Notes: a model not told the origin generated them from the letters alone. Positions 21,701-29,255 are shown, numbered from the stretch's first letter. The stretch is DNA of 64,000 bases from Agitococcus lubricus (GCF_003051055.1 NZ_QAON01000004.1:124001-188000); one strand, 5' to 3'. A program made the numbers and translations.

Positions 21701-22806
21701 CCCGCACCACCCACTAAGGTGTCTGCACCCAGACCACCATCTAAAATATTATTGGCCGTATTGCCTGTAATGACGTTATTTAAGGCATTCCCTGTCCCAT
21801 TAATCGCAGACGTACCCACAAGAATTAGATTTTCAATATTCGCACTTAAGGTATGTGTGGCGCTGCTTTGAACCGTATCGTTGCCTTCGTTGGTGTTTTC
21901 GGTAACCACATCGCTTGCATCATCGACAGTATAGGTGTCATCACCTGCACCACCAATTAAGGTATCTGTACCTGTTGCACCACTTAAGGCATTAGCTGCT
22001 GAGTTACCTGTAATGACGTTATTGAGGGTGTTACCTGTCCCGTTAATGGCAGAAGTCCCCGTTAAGGTGAGGTTTTCAAGGTTATTACCCAAGGTGTAAG
22101 CGACACTGCTTTGTACAGTGTCTGTACCTTCATTCGCATTTTCGGTAATGGTGTCGGTGTTGGTATCCACAATATAAGTATCATTACCCGCACCACCCAC
22201 CAACATATCAATACCTGCACCACCATCCAGAATATTGTTTGCAGTATTACCAATAATTGTGTTAGCAAGGTCATTACCTGTCCCATCGATAGCAGAAGTC
22301 CCTGTTAAGGTCAGGTTTTCTACGTTAGCCGATAATGTCTCCGTGACACTACTTTGCACTAAGTCTGTACCCGCACTCGCGGCTTCTGTAATGATGTCAC
22401 TGACATTATCAACAATATAGGTATCATTACCCAAACCACCAATCAGGGTATCTGCGCCTGCTCCACCGTCTAAAACATTATTAGCGGTGTTACCTGTAAT
22501 CACATTATTTAAGGTATTACCTGTCCCATTGATAGTCGCAGAGCCTGTTAAGGTTAAATTTTCAACATTATTAGCTAAGGTATAAGTGACCGCACTTTGT
22601 ACAAGGTCGGTACCTTCATTGAGCAATTCGGTAATCACATCGGTCGCAACATCGATAATATAGGTGTCATCTCCTGTAGAGCCGACCATGGTATCAGTGC
22701 CTGCACCGCCATTTAATGTGTCGTTACCTGCTAAACCATTCAGGGTATCGGCTGTACTTGTGCCGACTAAATTGTCATTACCTGTGGTACCGTTAACTGT
22801 TGCCAT
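12742..22806 (-). CDS. Giant RTX/hemolysin-type calcium-binding repeat protein
   Basis: The protein has 3,354 residues built from about 36 copies of an 81-residue unit. Each unit holds a calcium-binding nonapeptide stretch (GGAGNDTYIVD), then ENxLTLTG and NGTGNxLNNxITGN. About 16 units precede and 20 follow a different central segment (about residues 1340-1500), which contains an HCBP-related block (DGQDTIDN...NDKIVLGTGF) and a run of classic GGxGxDxxx nonapeptides. The C-terminal 110 residues include VWLRQVGNHLEVSIIG and RIDSLQLADGKTL, an HCBP-related domain. They end in an uncleaved tail of the kind used for type I secretion. There is no N-terminal signal peptide. GGAG lies eight bases before the ATG. 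It is probably secreted and folded by calcium as a surface or matrix protein. No transporter genes lie nearby. Confidence 0.93.
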   Translation of the reverse strand: MATVNGTTGNDNLVGTSTADTLNGLAGNDTLNGGAGTDTMVGSTGDDTYIIDVATDVITELLNEGTDLVQSAVTYTLANNVENLTLTGSATINGTGNTLNNVITGNTANNVLDGGAGADTLIGGLGNDTYIVDNVSDIITEAASAGTDLVQSSVTETLSANVENLTLTGTSAIDGTGNDLANTIIGNTANNILDGGAGIDMLVGGAGNDTYIVDTNTDTITENANEGTDTVQSSVAYTLGNNLENLTLTGTSAINGTGNTLNNVITGNSAANALSGATGTDTLIGGAGDDTYTVDDASDVVTENTNEGNDTVQSSATHTLSANIENLILVGTSAINGTGNALNNVITGNTANNILDGGLGADTLVGGAGNDTYIVDNIGGVVTENAGEGTDTVQSSVTYTLGNNIENLTLTTTAALNGTGNALNNVITGNTANNILEGGAGTDTLVGGAGNDTYVVDSTTDTITENASEGTDTIQSSVTYTISSANVENLTLTGTSAINGTGNSLNNLITGNSADNILDGGTGTDTLVGGAGNDIYVVDSTTDTITENASEGTDTIQSSVTYTITSANIENLTLIGTSAINGTGNALNNVITGNTANNILDGGLGADTLVGGAGNDTYIVDNIGGVVTENAGEGTDTVQSSVTYTLGNNIENLTLTTTAALNGTGNALNNVITGNSADNIIDGGAGTDTLVGGAGNDTYVVDSTTDTITENASEGTDTIQSSVTYTISSANVENLILTGTSAINGTGNALNNVITGNSAANTLSGAAGADTMIGGAGDDIYVVDDVNDVITENASEGTDTIQSSVTETLMSNVENLTLTGASAIDGIGNDANNIITGNSANNSLTGAAGNDTLNGGGGTDTFIGGLGDDTYVVDDASDTVSEAFGEGTDTVQSAISYTLALNIENLTLTGSSAINGTGNDVGNTITGNSANNVLDGGTGIDTLIGGLGDDTYIVDSASDVVTEASSAGTDTVQSYVSYTLGNNIENITLLGSALINATGNTLNNIVTGNSGNNVLDGGTGADTMIGGLGDDTFVVGNASDIVVEQANEGIDTVQTIIAYTLADNLENLILQGASNLTGTGNSAANSITGNSGNNTLNGLLGADTMIGGLGNDTYIVDQADDIIGELEGEGLDTVFSSVNYVLGAGIENLNLTGTALSGTGNVSNNVLTGNAGNNTLDGQGGDDTLIGGSGNDTYVIDSIADVITENAGAGTDTVQSSISYTLSDTLENLTLLGSLALNATGNSGNNIITGNSGNNIIDGVTGIDTLIGGGGNDIYLVDSSTDVVTEQLNEGTDTVNSSVSYTLSANVEILNLTGTGAINGTGSVDNNQITGTSGDNVLTGMTGNDTLIGGEGVDTYVFNVGDGQDTIDNLQTTIVNDKIVLGTGFTAANLRLNRYGDDLILTFLNSVNDSIRIKNQFNNPAFEIKIVQFSDNSTFNISTTNTNYTLYSTGTAAGESMYGFAGVDIMATGDGDDFAYGADGNDSIDGGNGIDSVSGENGNDTVSGGAGDDFVYGDAGNDSLVGGDGNDFLDGGVGIDTMLGGLGNDTYVVDEATDVVTEVASQGTDLVQAKVSYTLSANVENITLLLGGENATGNTLNNVLTGNNAGNILDGAAGSDTMIGGLGDDVYVVDNAADVVTELANEGTDTVKSSLTYTLAATLENLTLTGTAVINGTGNALNNIMIGNTANNSLTASAGDDTLDGGTGADTLVGGTGNDTYVVDNIADVITELANEGTDLVQSSVTYTLAATLENLTLTGTAAVNATGNASANILIGNAGNNTLNGAAGADTMTGGLGDDIYVVDSTGDVMTEAVNAGTDTIQSAITYTLGVNFENLTLTGTAAIDATGNTVNNVLTGNSGNNRLDGFAGADTMIGGAGDDIYIVGNVADVVTESTSAGYDIVESSVTYTLSNNVEQLTLVGSQALNGTGNSLANTLIGNTGINRLDGATGADTMIGGLGNDTYVVGNVGDVVTELVGEGVDTVESSVTYTLSANIEKMILTGELIINGTGNDLANTITGNIANNSLFGGAGNDTLSGGDGNDLLDGGEGNDALTGGLGNDIYVIDAASDSVTEAVDSGIDTVRSNLTYTLGINLENLLLLGTNALNGTGNSLNNTITGNTANNSLSGADGNDSLVGGAGADTLIGGLGIDTMAGGADNDNYIVDNIADIVSELANEGIDSVQASVTYTLSVNVENLALTGTTAINGTGNSLANTITGNASSNTLNGGVGADTLVGGAGNDTYVVDDVGDVVTENAAAGTDTVQSTLSYVLGANLENLTLTGTSVINGTGNTLANVITGNAANNILDGGTGNDTLVGGAGDDVYIIDSSTDVVTELLNQGTDLALSSVTYTLTGYLDNLTLTGTAAINGTGNSLNNIIIGNTANNNLIGGTGNDSLSGGAGDDTVDGGVGADSLVGGVGNDTYLVDSVSDIVTELANEGIDSVQATINYTLADNVENLTLGGTSNLNGTGNNLANTVTGNAGANTLDGGVGADTLIGGTGNDTYVIDDAGDVVTEAANAGTDLVRASLSYILTTNVENLTLTGTDTINGTGNTLTNLITGNSANNTLDGGAGADTLVGGAGNDTYLVDNALDVVTETVSAGTDTVISSVTYTLSANVENLTLSGTTGLNGTGNDLANTLTGNTGANILDGGIGADTMIGGTGNDTYIVDNSSDAITEIEAAGTDVVQASVTYSLAGNVENLILTGTTAINGTGNDLANSLTGNDANNVLNGGVGTDTLIGGLGNDTYILNDLDVITEALDQGIDLVQSTVNYTLANHVENLTLMGAATTGTGNTLANYLTGNAAANTLNGGTGADTLVGGLGDDIYVVDDAGDIVIENSAEGTDTVQSTISYTLVAQVEKLTLTGTTAINGTGNDLANTLTGNSGANILDGGIGADTMIGGSGNDTYIIDSVSDVMTEEANAGIDTVKVGFDFILAANFENLTLLGSAINGTGNTVANMLVGNANNNTLNGLGGTDTLVGGAGNDTYIVDATTDVITEIAGEGVDSVQSSVSYVLSAEVENLTLTGTGTINATGNALNNVLIGHIGANVLTGGLGADTLIGGAGNDTYIVDDLGDVVTELLNEGTDEVESSISYSLGANVEKLTLTGTANINGTGNELANTLTGNAGNNILNGGAGNDTMAGGAGDDIYFVDSTTDSISDTSGIDTVNASATFTLATGLEYLTLLGTANINGTGNTGNNILTGNDGNNSLNASSGNDTLSGGLGADTLIGGTGNDTYLLNRTTDADIIDNTDTGNSTATDIVLLSADVAADQVWLRQVGNHLEVSIIGTTNSMTIQDWYTNTAKRIDSLQLADGKTLLASEVQTLVDAMAAFAPPAMGQTTLPQNYQEALASTIASSW
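20559..21816 (-). repeat. 735-base higher-order duplication inside the RTX gene
   Basis: The DNA around 21294-21816 reappears almost unchanged at 20559-21081, offset by 735 bases (245 codons, three repeat units). Encoded units 5 and 8 differ only at their ends, and units 6, 7 and 9 share long identical stretches. Other units are far more diverged. This points to recent tandem duplication or gene conversion. Confidence 0.8.
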
Positions 22807-22862
22807 GATGTGAACTCCAAAAAGTGATAAACGCAGTCTTGATTGGCGTAAAACTAAAACAT

Positions 22863-22994
22863 TTATTTATGATGCTGGTCTTTAGTATGAACTGGAACAA
22901 TACGAATTTTTAGCGGTTGCGCTTGCTCGTCAATACGAGACTGGGATGGGCGAGATGTCAATAGCTGCTGTAAAACTGCATATAAAATGTACAT
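22863..22994 (-). CDS. Small 43-residue protein upstream of the RTX gene
   Basis: ATG at 22994 is preceded by GGAGG with a five-base spacer, an excellent ribosome site. The frame gives 43 residues starting MYILYAVLQQLLTS and ending IRIVPVHTKDQHHK. The first 13 residues are hydrophobic; the rest is polar and basic. The RTX start codon is 57 bases beyond its stop, and a TATAAT box lies 21 bases upstream of its ATG. It is therefore likely the first gene of the RTX transcript. I do not recognise it. It could be a small membrane-associated protein or a leader for the giant gene. Confidence 0.55.
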   Translation of the reverse strand: MYILYAVLQQLLTSRPSQSRIDEQAQPLKIRIVPVHTKDQHHK

Positions 22995-23236
22995 AATGGC
23001 CTCCAGCACTCTTAATTATAGAAGACTATGATTAAAAAATATTTTCAAGCCATTAAATAGTCAACTACCAATAGATAATAGGCGCTTTTTTATTGACCAA
23101 CGCCTACTTTTGATTTTGTAGACTTGACTATCGACTGTAAATCAATTTTTTTGTGACTAAACGCACAAAACAACCGATATCGTGATTTTTATGCCTCCAA
23201 TTTTGCGGTCAAGTCCTAACACTCAAACAATTGATA
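22995..23236 (-). promoter_or_regulatory. Promoter region of the small gene and RTX gene
   Basis: A perfect TATAAT lies on the minus strand at 23020-23015. No good -35 lies 17 bases away; TTGAAA is about 22 bases upstream, so an activator may be needed. The rest is AT-rich. An inverted pair TAGGCG...CGCCTA flanks a T-run at about 23079-23106. I see no further gene and no clear terminator for the gene upstream. Confidence 0.4.
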
Positions 23237-24253
23237 CTACACACAATAACCCTCGCCTTCTGCTAAGACAATAAAAGGATTTAAGGTGTTTTCTATCAAT
23301 AGCTGATTTAGCCTTTGTACAGGCTGGTCAATGGCCTCATCGGTGAGTTGAAAGGTATTAAAATGAATACCAACGGACAACTCTGCCTGTAAATCGCGAT
23401 GTGCTTGCACCGCATCTTGTGGATTCATGTGTACTTGCTTCATCAAGGCTCTAGGCTCATAGGCACCAATTGGTAGTAAGGCAAGACGTGGCGCACCTAA
23501 TTGTTGATAAATCTCCCGAAAGTGGGGTGCATAACCTGTATCTCCCGCAAAATAGGCATAACCAAAGGCAGTATTGACCGATAAACTGCCCCATAAGGCT
23601 GCATTTCTATCTCTAACGCCCCGTCCCGAAAAATGCTTAGCCGGTAAATAATGGATGTCTACCCCGTCCGCACAGGTATAGTGCTGCCACCATGCCAGTT
23701 CGATGACCTTCATGCCATATTGACGTAAATACACGCCATTACCTAAGCCTGTGATAATGGGCATTTGGTCACGTTGATGTAGCCATAATAAAGTAGCCGT
23801 ATCTAGGTGATCATAATGATTATGACTTAATAAAACAGCGGTTAACGGGGGAATATCCTCTAAGGCAATACCTGCGGGACGCACACGCTTTGGTCCCACC
23901 ATAGCAAAAGGACTACAACGCTGCGCCCAAACAGGGTCAGTCAAAAAGTTATATTTGCCAATTTGTAGCAAAACCGTTGCATGGCCAACAAACCATAGTT
24001 TCCAATCCGATAATTGCTCACTGTATTGCGTCAGGGGGAACTCAAGACAGGGCTGGTTTTGCTGCTGTGGCCATGTTTTATTTTCACGCGTTAATATCCA
24101 CTTAAACAAAGCGGCATTGTTACGCTCTTCGCGTTGCCACGGATTATAAAACGTTTGGCCATTATAATAAGACAGGTCTACCTCAAGATTGGGTTTTTGC
24201 CAAACCTCGTTAGTGACATTTTTAGTAGGCAAACTATAGGTTTTTGTTGTCAT
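23237..24253 (-). CDS. Metallo-beta-lactamase-fold hydrolase (NAPE-PLD-like)
   Basis: The 338-residue protein has the metal-binding motif LLSHNHYDHLD (H-x-H-x-D-H) at about residue 140, followed by the later ligands AKHFSGRG, FAGDTGYAPHF and IHFNTFQL. Conserved blocks WFVGHATVLLQIG and DPVWAQRCSPF match the family of N-acylphosphatidylethanolamine phospholipase D-like and UlaG-like hydrolases. The substrate is unknown. ATG at 24253 is preferred over a TTG at 24274. Either start overlaps the end of the RND pump gene, so the two genes are probably co-transcribed. Confidence 0.88.
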   Translation of the reverse strand: MTTKTYSLPTKNVTNEVWQKPNLEVDLSYYNGQTFYNPWQREERNNAALFKWILTRENKTWPQQQNQPCLEFPLTQYSEQLSDWKLWFVGHATVLLQIGKYNFLTDPVWAQRCSPFAMVGPKRVRPAGIALEDIPPLTAVLLSHNHYDHLDTATLLWLHQRDQMPIITGLGNGVYLRQYGMKVIELAWWQHYTCADGVDIHYLPAKHFSGRGVRDRNAALWGSLSVNTAFGYAYFAGDTGYAPHFREIYQQLGAPRLALLPIGAYEPRALMKQVHMNPQDAVQAHRDLQAELSVGIHFNTFQLTDEAIDQPVQRLNQLLIENTLNPFIVLAEGEGYCV

Positions 24254-27200
24254 GTTCACTGTGCACTCGACCAATCACCAAATAAAGACAGGGAATCACA
24301 AACAGTGTAAATAATGTACCTATTGTCATGCCCCCCACAATCACCCAACCAATCGGATGTCGTACTTCTGCCCCTGCGCCGACTGCTATGGCTAGAGGCA
24401 CAGCACCTAACACCATCGCCGCCGTTGTCATCAAAATCGGACGTAAGCGCAAACTTGCCGACTCGACCACGGCTTGTATTTTAGTGCGTCCTTGTTCTTG
24501 TAACTGGTTGGCAAATTCAACCAATAAAATACCATGTTTACTGATTAAACCCACCAGTGTAATTAAACCAATTTGACTATACACATTGAGTGTACCACCC
24601 GTTAATTTTAACGCCCAAATTGCCCCCAACATGGCCAAAGGCACAGAGAACAGAATAATAAAGGGGTCTCTAAAACTTTCAAACTGTGCTGCTAAGACTA
24701 AGTAAATAAACAAGACCGCCAAGATAAAGGCTTTGGCCAAGGCATCGCCCGAGGTTAAAAATTCGCGGGTTTGCCCAGCCCAATCATAGGACATTGTGGG
24801 ATTATTGATATCGACCATCGCTTGCTGCATATAAGCCACCGCATCGCCCATCGCATAACCCTCCGCCAAACTGGCGGTAATTTTGGCTGAGCGGAGTTTA
24901 TTAAAATGGTTTAACTCCGCAGGACTGACTGTTTCTTGCATGGTAATCAACGCTGACAAAGGCAAAATTTGACCTTGGCTATTGCGCACATAAATTTGCT
25001 GCAATTGGTCGGGGGTACGTCGACCATCATCTTCCAATTGCAACATAACATCATACTGGTCGCCATCTAACTTAAACGTCGTCACCTTACGACTCCCTAA
25101 TAGCGTTTCTAAGGTTTTACCAATATCAGCAACACCCACATCTAATAAAGCGGCTTTATCTCGGTCGACGGCGAGTGATAACTGTGGCTTATTCAATTTT
25201 AAGTCAGGAATAGGATTCACAATATTAGGATTTTGCGCCAATTTTTCCATCAACTGACCAATCATTTTACCTAAGTCAGCATAACTCCCTGTGGTTTGTA
25301 ACACGAATTCTATGGGGGAGCTGGACGTGCCTTGCCCTAAAGAAGGTGGCAGTGTAGCTAAGGCCATCACACCTGGAACTTGTGACAGTTGCGGCATCAG
25401 GTTGGGCACTATCATCGCTGTTGTACGTTCACGTTCCGCCCACGGAATAAAACGGTTAAAGCTGATAAATTTGGTTTCATCAGGAAAGCCAATAATCAAA
25501 AAGGTAGATGCACGCTCAGGGACTTGACTATAAATCTGCTCCACTTGCTGGGCATATTTATCAAAGTACTGAGGCGTGGCGCCTTCTGGGCCAATACCGA
25601 TGGACACAATGACCCCTCTATCTTCTATAGGCGATAATTCTGACGGTAAGGCCTTAAACATCACAACCATCGCACCGATTGCCACTAGAGAAAGTGACAA
25701 CACTAACCAACGCCATACTAAGAGCCGTGTCAATAACCACTCATAAGCCGCGGTCATTGCATTTAGGCCACGTTCGATGGCGCGATAGATAACATTACTG
25801 TCCGGTTGATGCGCCGTCAGTAAACGTGAGCTCATCATGGGAGATAAGGTCAACGCACAAAAACCAGACACTATCACCGCCGCGGCTAAGGTCAGTGCAA
25901 ACTCAGCAAATAATTTCCCCGTTCTTCCTTCAGTAAATGCAATGGGGGCAAAGACAGCGGCCAAGGTAAACGTCATGGCCAATACGGCAAAGGCAATTTC
26001 TTTTGAACCTTGAATGGCTGCTTGTACAGGTGTTTTTCCTTCTTCAATATGCCGATAGATATTTTCTAGCACCACAATGGCATCGTCTACGACCAAACCA
26101 ATCGCTAATACCATCGCTAATAAGGTCAAGGTATTGATGGAAAAGCCAAAAATCTGCATAAAAATCAATGCGCCAATCAAAGACACTGGAATAGTAATCA
26201 CGGGTATCAATGTGGCACGCAAACTACGCAAGAAAATAAAAATGACTAAAATCACTAAAGCGACTGCTTCTAAAATCGTACGTTGTACCGAATCAATCGA
26301 CTCTTGAATAAAGACGGATGAGTCATAAGCCAAACGTACTTGCATACCTTCTGGCAGACTTTCTTCAATTTTAGGCAACTCGGCACGAACAGCTTTAGAG
26401 ACTTCGAGTGGGTTGGCGGTCGAGGTTTTAATCACCCCTAAAGCAACCGCAGGTGTGCCATTAAAACGTGCGATACGACGTACATCTTCAGGAGCAATTT
26501 CCACACGTGCGACATCGGCAACACGCACCAGTAAGCCCGCTTCTTGACGAATAATCAGTTGGCCAAATTGTTCGGGTGTATTGACATCGGTTTCTGCCAA
26601 GACCGAAAACTCGCGTTGCAAACTTTCGACTCGACCTGATGGAATTTCGACATTTTGAGCGCGCAAAGTAGCTTCTACATCTTGAGGGGTCAAACTAAAA
26701 CGTGATAATTTTTCACTGTCTAACCAAATACGCATCGCAGGACGACGTTCACCAAAAATGCGAATATCGGCAACACCATCTAAGGTCTGTAAACGACTTT
26801 TAACTTGTTTATCGGCAAATTGATTGATTTGTAATGGATTATGGCGGGTAGAGGAAAAAGCTAACCAAATGATTGGCTGAGCATCCGCTTCTGTTTTGGT
26901 AATAACAGGTTCATCTATGGTGTCTGGCAATTTACCGCGCACCCGTGACACACGGTCACGCACGTCCGAAGTGGCACTGTCAATTTCTCGCCCCTGCTTA
27001 AAGGCAATCGTAATTTGACTACGGCCTGTTCGGCTAATGGATGAAAGATAGTCAATACCTTCTATCCCCGACAACGAGTCTTCAAGAATTTTAGTCACCG
27101 TCGATTCTACAATCGCCGCGCTTGCGCCAGAATAGGTGGTATCAACGGTAACGGTTGGAATATCAATGTTTGGATACTCACGCACCGTTAGACGGTCAAA

Positions 27201-27284
27201 AGCCAACAGACCTGCCAATACAATCAGCAGATTCATCACAATCGCTAGAACAGGACGTTTGATACAGAGTGCAGGTAATTGCAT
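24234..27284 (-). CDS. RND (HAE1-type) multidrug efflux transporter
   Basis: The 1,016-residue inner-membrane pump resembles MexB/AcrB-type proteins. The first helix is at residues 11-29, a large periplasmic domain follows, and a helical bundle lies near residues 330-540. The pattern repeats in the second half. The proton-relay pair is visible in AIGLVVDDAIVVLENI (helix 4). The conserved PxxxREYPNIDIPTVTV and YDWAGQTREF segments fit the HAE1 group. Its ATG shares a base with the adaptor's stop (TAATG), so the two are translationally coupled. No outer-membrane channel gene is adjacent, so a TolC encoded elsewhere is presumably used. Substrates are unknown. Confidence 0.95.
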   Translation of the reverse strand: MQLPALCIKRPVLAIVMNLLIVLAGLLAFDRLTVREYPNIDIPTVTVDTTYSGASAAIVESTVTKILEDSLSGIEGIDYLSSISRTGRSQITIAFKQGREIDSATSDVRDRVSRVRGKLPDTIDEPVITKTEADAQPIIWLAFSSTRHNPLQINQFADKQVKSRLQTLDGVADIRIFGERRPAMRIWLDSEKLSRFSLTPQDVEATLRAQNVEIPSGRVESLQREFSVLAETDVNTPEQFGQLIIRQEAGLLVRVADVARVEIAPEDVRRIARFNGTPAVALGVIKTSTANPLEVSKAVRAELPKIEESLPEGMQVRLAYDSSVFIQESIDSVQRTILEAVALVILVIFIFLRSLRATLIPVITIPVSLIGALIFMQIFGFSINTLTLLAMVLAIGLVVDDAIVVLENIYRHIEEGKTPVQAAIQGSKEIAFAVLAMTFTLAAVFAPIAFTEGRTGKLFAEFALTLAAAVIVSGFCALTLSPMMSSRLLTAHQPDSNVIYRAIERGLNAMTAAYEWLLTRLLVWRWLVLSLSLVAIGAMVVMFKALPSELSPIEDRGVIVSIGIGPEGATPQYFDKYAQQVEQIYSQVPERASTFLIIGFPDETKFISFNRFIPWAERERTTAMIVPNLMPQLSQVPGVMALATLPPSLGQGTSSSPIEFVLQTTGSYADLGKMIGQLMEKLAQNPNIVNPIPDLKLNKPQLSLAVDRDKAALLDVGVADIGKTLETLLGSRKVTTFKLDGDQYDVMLQLEDDGRRTPDQLQQIYVRNSQGQILPLSALITMQETVSPAELNHFNKLRSAKITASLAEGYAMGDAVAYMQQAMVDINNPTMSYDWAGQTREFLTSGDALAKAFILAVLFIYLVLAAQFESFRDPFIILFSVPLAMLGAIWALKLTGGTLNVYSQIGLITLVGLISKHGILLVEFANQLQEQGRTKIQAVVESASLRLRPILMTTAAMVLGAVPLAIAVGAGAEVRHPIGWVIVGGMTIGTLFTLFVIPCLYLVIGRVHSEHDNKNL

Positions 27285-28321
27285 TATAATGCCCCCTGCA
27301 CCATCACCGCGTTAATCGGCATTTCTGGTTTACTTAATTTATTTTGCCCTGAAACAACAATGGCATCACCCTCTTGTAAACCTGATTGAATCGCTACTTT
27401 ACCTACTTGACGGCTACCCACAACCACAGGGACTGCTGTTGCGATATTATTTTTGACGGTATAAACCACAAATTTCCCACGTTGAGCAACTAAGGCCTGT
27501 TCGGGAATGACAATATCGTCACGTTGATTCAGGACAAAACTTGCACGAGCCGTCATTCCTTCTTTCACTCTGTTGTCGCCTTGACGTGTTAATGCACGGA
27601 CAATTAAAGCGCGAGTCGTACTATCTAATGCAGGTTCTATCGCTTGCACTTGGGCATTCAGTGTGAGGCCTGTGACCGCATCTATACTCACCGTTAAAGA
27701 CTGGCCGACATAAATGGATTTAGCTTGTGTTTCAGGGACTTTAATATCTAATTTCAGTGGCGATAAGGCACTAAGACGAACGAGACTTTGGTTGGCTTGC
27801 ACCACATCACCCATAGCAACACTACGTATACCGAGCAGCCCCGTAAAAGGCGCTCGAATTTGTTTTTGACGTAACTTCGCCTGCACCAAACTCACTGCTG
27901 CTTTGGCTTGACTTAACTCTGCTTTTTTACGTTCATAATCTAACGCAGAAATTTGTTGTTCTTTGATTAAGGCTTGATAACGTCGATATTCTGCTTGTGC
28001 TAAATCTAAACTGGCTTGAGCCGTCTCTAATTCTGCATTCAGCAAATCATCATCCAATTGAATCAGTAATTGGCCTTGTTTCACTGTCTGCCCTTCTTGA
28101 AACTTAATTGCGGTCACACGTCCAGCCACTTCGGGTTTAAGCACCACAGACTCCGACGCGCGTACTGTCGCAATCGCTGTCAAACTATTCATCACTTTTG
28201 CCCGCGTGACAGTTTGTACCTCGACAGTAGGGGGTGGCTTTTTAGTCGGCGTTTGTGCAAATGTCCATGAGGGTATCCCTGTAAAACACAGCCATAACAT
28301 TACCCATACACGCATCTTCAT
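27284..28321 (-). CDS. RND efflux periplasmic adaptor (membrane fusion protein)
   Basis: The 345-residue protein starts with a signal sequence (hydrophobic residues 5-21, likely cleavage after FAQ). Biotinyl-lipoyl half-motifs (PEVAGRVTAIKFQEGQTVKQG and APFTGLLGI) flank a long alpha-hairpin at about residues 95-155, then come the beta-barrel and membrane-proximal domains. It bridges the RND pump to an outer-membrane channel. It lies immediately upstream of the pump gene with overlapping stop and start codons. Confidence 0.94.
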   Translation of the reverse strand: MKMRVWVMLWLCFTGIPSWTFAQTPTKKPPPTVEVQTVTRAKVMNSLTAIATVRASESVVLKPEVAGRVTAIKFQEGQTVKQGQLLIQLDDDLLNAELETAQASLDLAQAEYRRYQALIKEQQISALDYERKKAELSQAKAAVSLVQAKLRQKQIRAPFTGLLGIRSVAMGDVVQANQSLVRLSALSPLKLDIKVPETQAKSIYVGQSLTVSIDAVTGLTLNAQVQAIEPALDSTTRALIVRALTRQGDNRVKEGMTARASFVLNQRDDIVIPEQALVAQRGKFVVYTVKNNIATAVPVVVGSRQVGKVAIQSGLQEGDAIVVSGQNKLSKPEMPINAVMVQGAL

Positions 28322-28757
28322 ACCAAACTCCGCTTATTTATGCATATTGCCCACTATATAAACACAGTACCAGAACACACTGTTTTATACAGATGATTGA
28401 TTGACCGATGATGAACTGGAAAAAACAGACCATCCTACTCAAGGCTGAGCGAGATACTGTCCTAAGACTAAAACTGCCATACCAACCTGAATCTGGCATT
28501 GTTTCCATCAACACCTTAATTCATGTGTACTACTTAGTACAGTGTGCAAACATGGAAAATTAGTAGCGAAATGTAAATAAGACTCATTTATTATCATGCG
28601 CAATGGCGTAGCTTTTGAACGATTTTTTATCGTGAAGGAAAAGTATTAACAAGAAAGAATTCAACGTTGAAAGTATGTCGATGCATCACTAAGCGCAATA
28701 AAAAGCGCCCAGAAAACAGATACAGGCTCAAAAACAAAAAATATTATCGCATTAGGC
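28322..28757. promoter_or_regulatory. Intergenic region with a palindrome upstream of the efflux operon
   Basis: About 440 bases separate the adaptor start from the rplQ terminator. TGTACTActTAGTACA (28526-28541) is a near-perfect operator-like palindrome about 205 bases before the adaptor gene. TATA-rich sequence at 28356-28361 could hold its -10 box. A plus-strand frame at 28408-28563 (51 codons) has no ribosome site and is not called. No regulator gene is present beside the pump. Confidence 0.35.
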
Positions 28758-28760
28758 ATA

Positions 28761-28789
28761 AAAAAAGCCGACATAAAGTCGGCTTTTTT
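28761..28789. terminator. Terminator of the alpha operon
   Basis: AAAAAAGCCGAC (28761-28772) pairs with GTCGGCTTTTTT (28778-28789) around ATAAA. On the minus strand it lies 11 bases after the rplQ stop and ends the ribosomal block. Confidence 0.9.
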
Positions 28790-28800
28790 AGCAATTACGC

Positions 28801-29184
28801 TTATTCAGCTGCTGGCGCTTGTGGAGCTGGACGATCGACCAACTCAACATAAGCCATCGGTGCTGCATCACCAGCACGGAAACCAGCTTTCAAAACACGT
28901 AAATAACCGCCGTTACGGGTTTTATAACGAGGACCTAACTCATTAAATAACTTAGCAACAGTTGCTTTGTTACGAGTACGGGCAAACGCTAAACGACGAT
29001 TAGCAACACTATCTACTTTTGCTAAAGTAATGAGTGGCTCGGCAACACGGCGCAACTCTTTTGCTTTAGGTAAAGTAGTATGAATTAACTCATGTTCAAA
29101 CAAAGAAATCGCCAAGTTCTGAAACAAAGCATGACGATGACTGCTGTTACGACCGAGTTTGACACCACTGTTACGATGACGCAT
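28801..29184 (-). CDS. rplQ: 50S ribosomal protein bL17
   Basis: The 127-residue protein begins [19 protein letters not shown] and contains [21 protein letters not shown], both conserved in bL17. It sits near the peptide exit tunnel. The tail after residue 118 (APQAPAAE) is a short lineage-specific extension. It is the last gene of the alpha operon, 71 bases after rpoA, and is followed by a strong terminator. Confidence 0.97.
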   Translation of the reverse strand: MRHRNSGVKLGRNSSHRHALFQNLAISLFEHELIHTTLPKAKELRRVAEPLITLAKVDSVANRRLAFARTRNKATVAKLFNELGPRYKTRNGGYLRVLKAGFRAGDAAPMAYVELVDRPAPQAPAAE

Positions 29185-29255
29185 GGCTAAAACTTCCTAA
29201 AATATCGGGGCTTACTCATCACTAACCGAAAAGCAAGCCTAAAAAGGTTAAGCGA

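Noticed and set aside
12742..22806. Regularly spaced repeats resembling a CRISPR array
   Set aside because: The period is about 243 bases and the repeats are continuous, in frame and coding; there are no unique spacers.
28408..28563. 51-codon plus-strand frame upstream of the efflux operon
   Set aside because: No ribosome site, no recognisable sequence, and a palindrome with operator features lies within it.
28667..28852. Lysine/arginine-rich plus-strand frame across the rplQ terminator
   Set aside because: It overlaps both the terminator and the end of rplQ; the basic composition comes from AT-rich antisense sequence.
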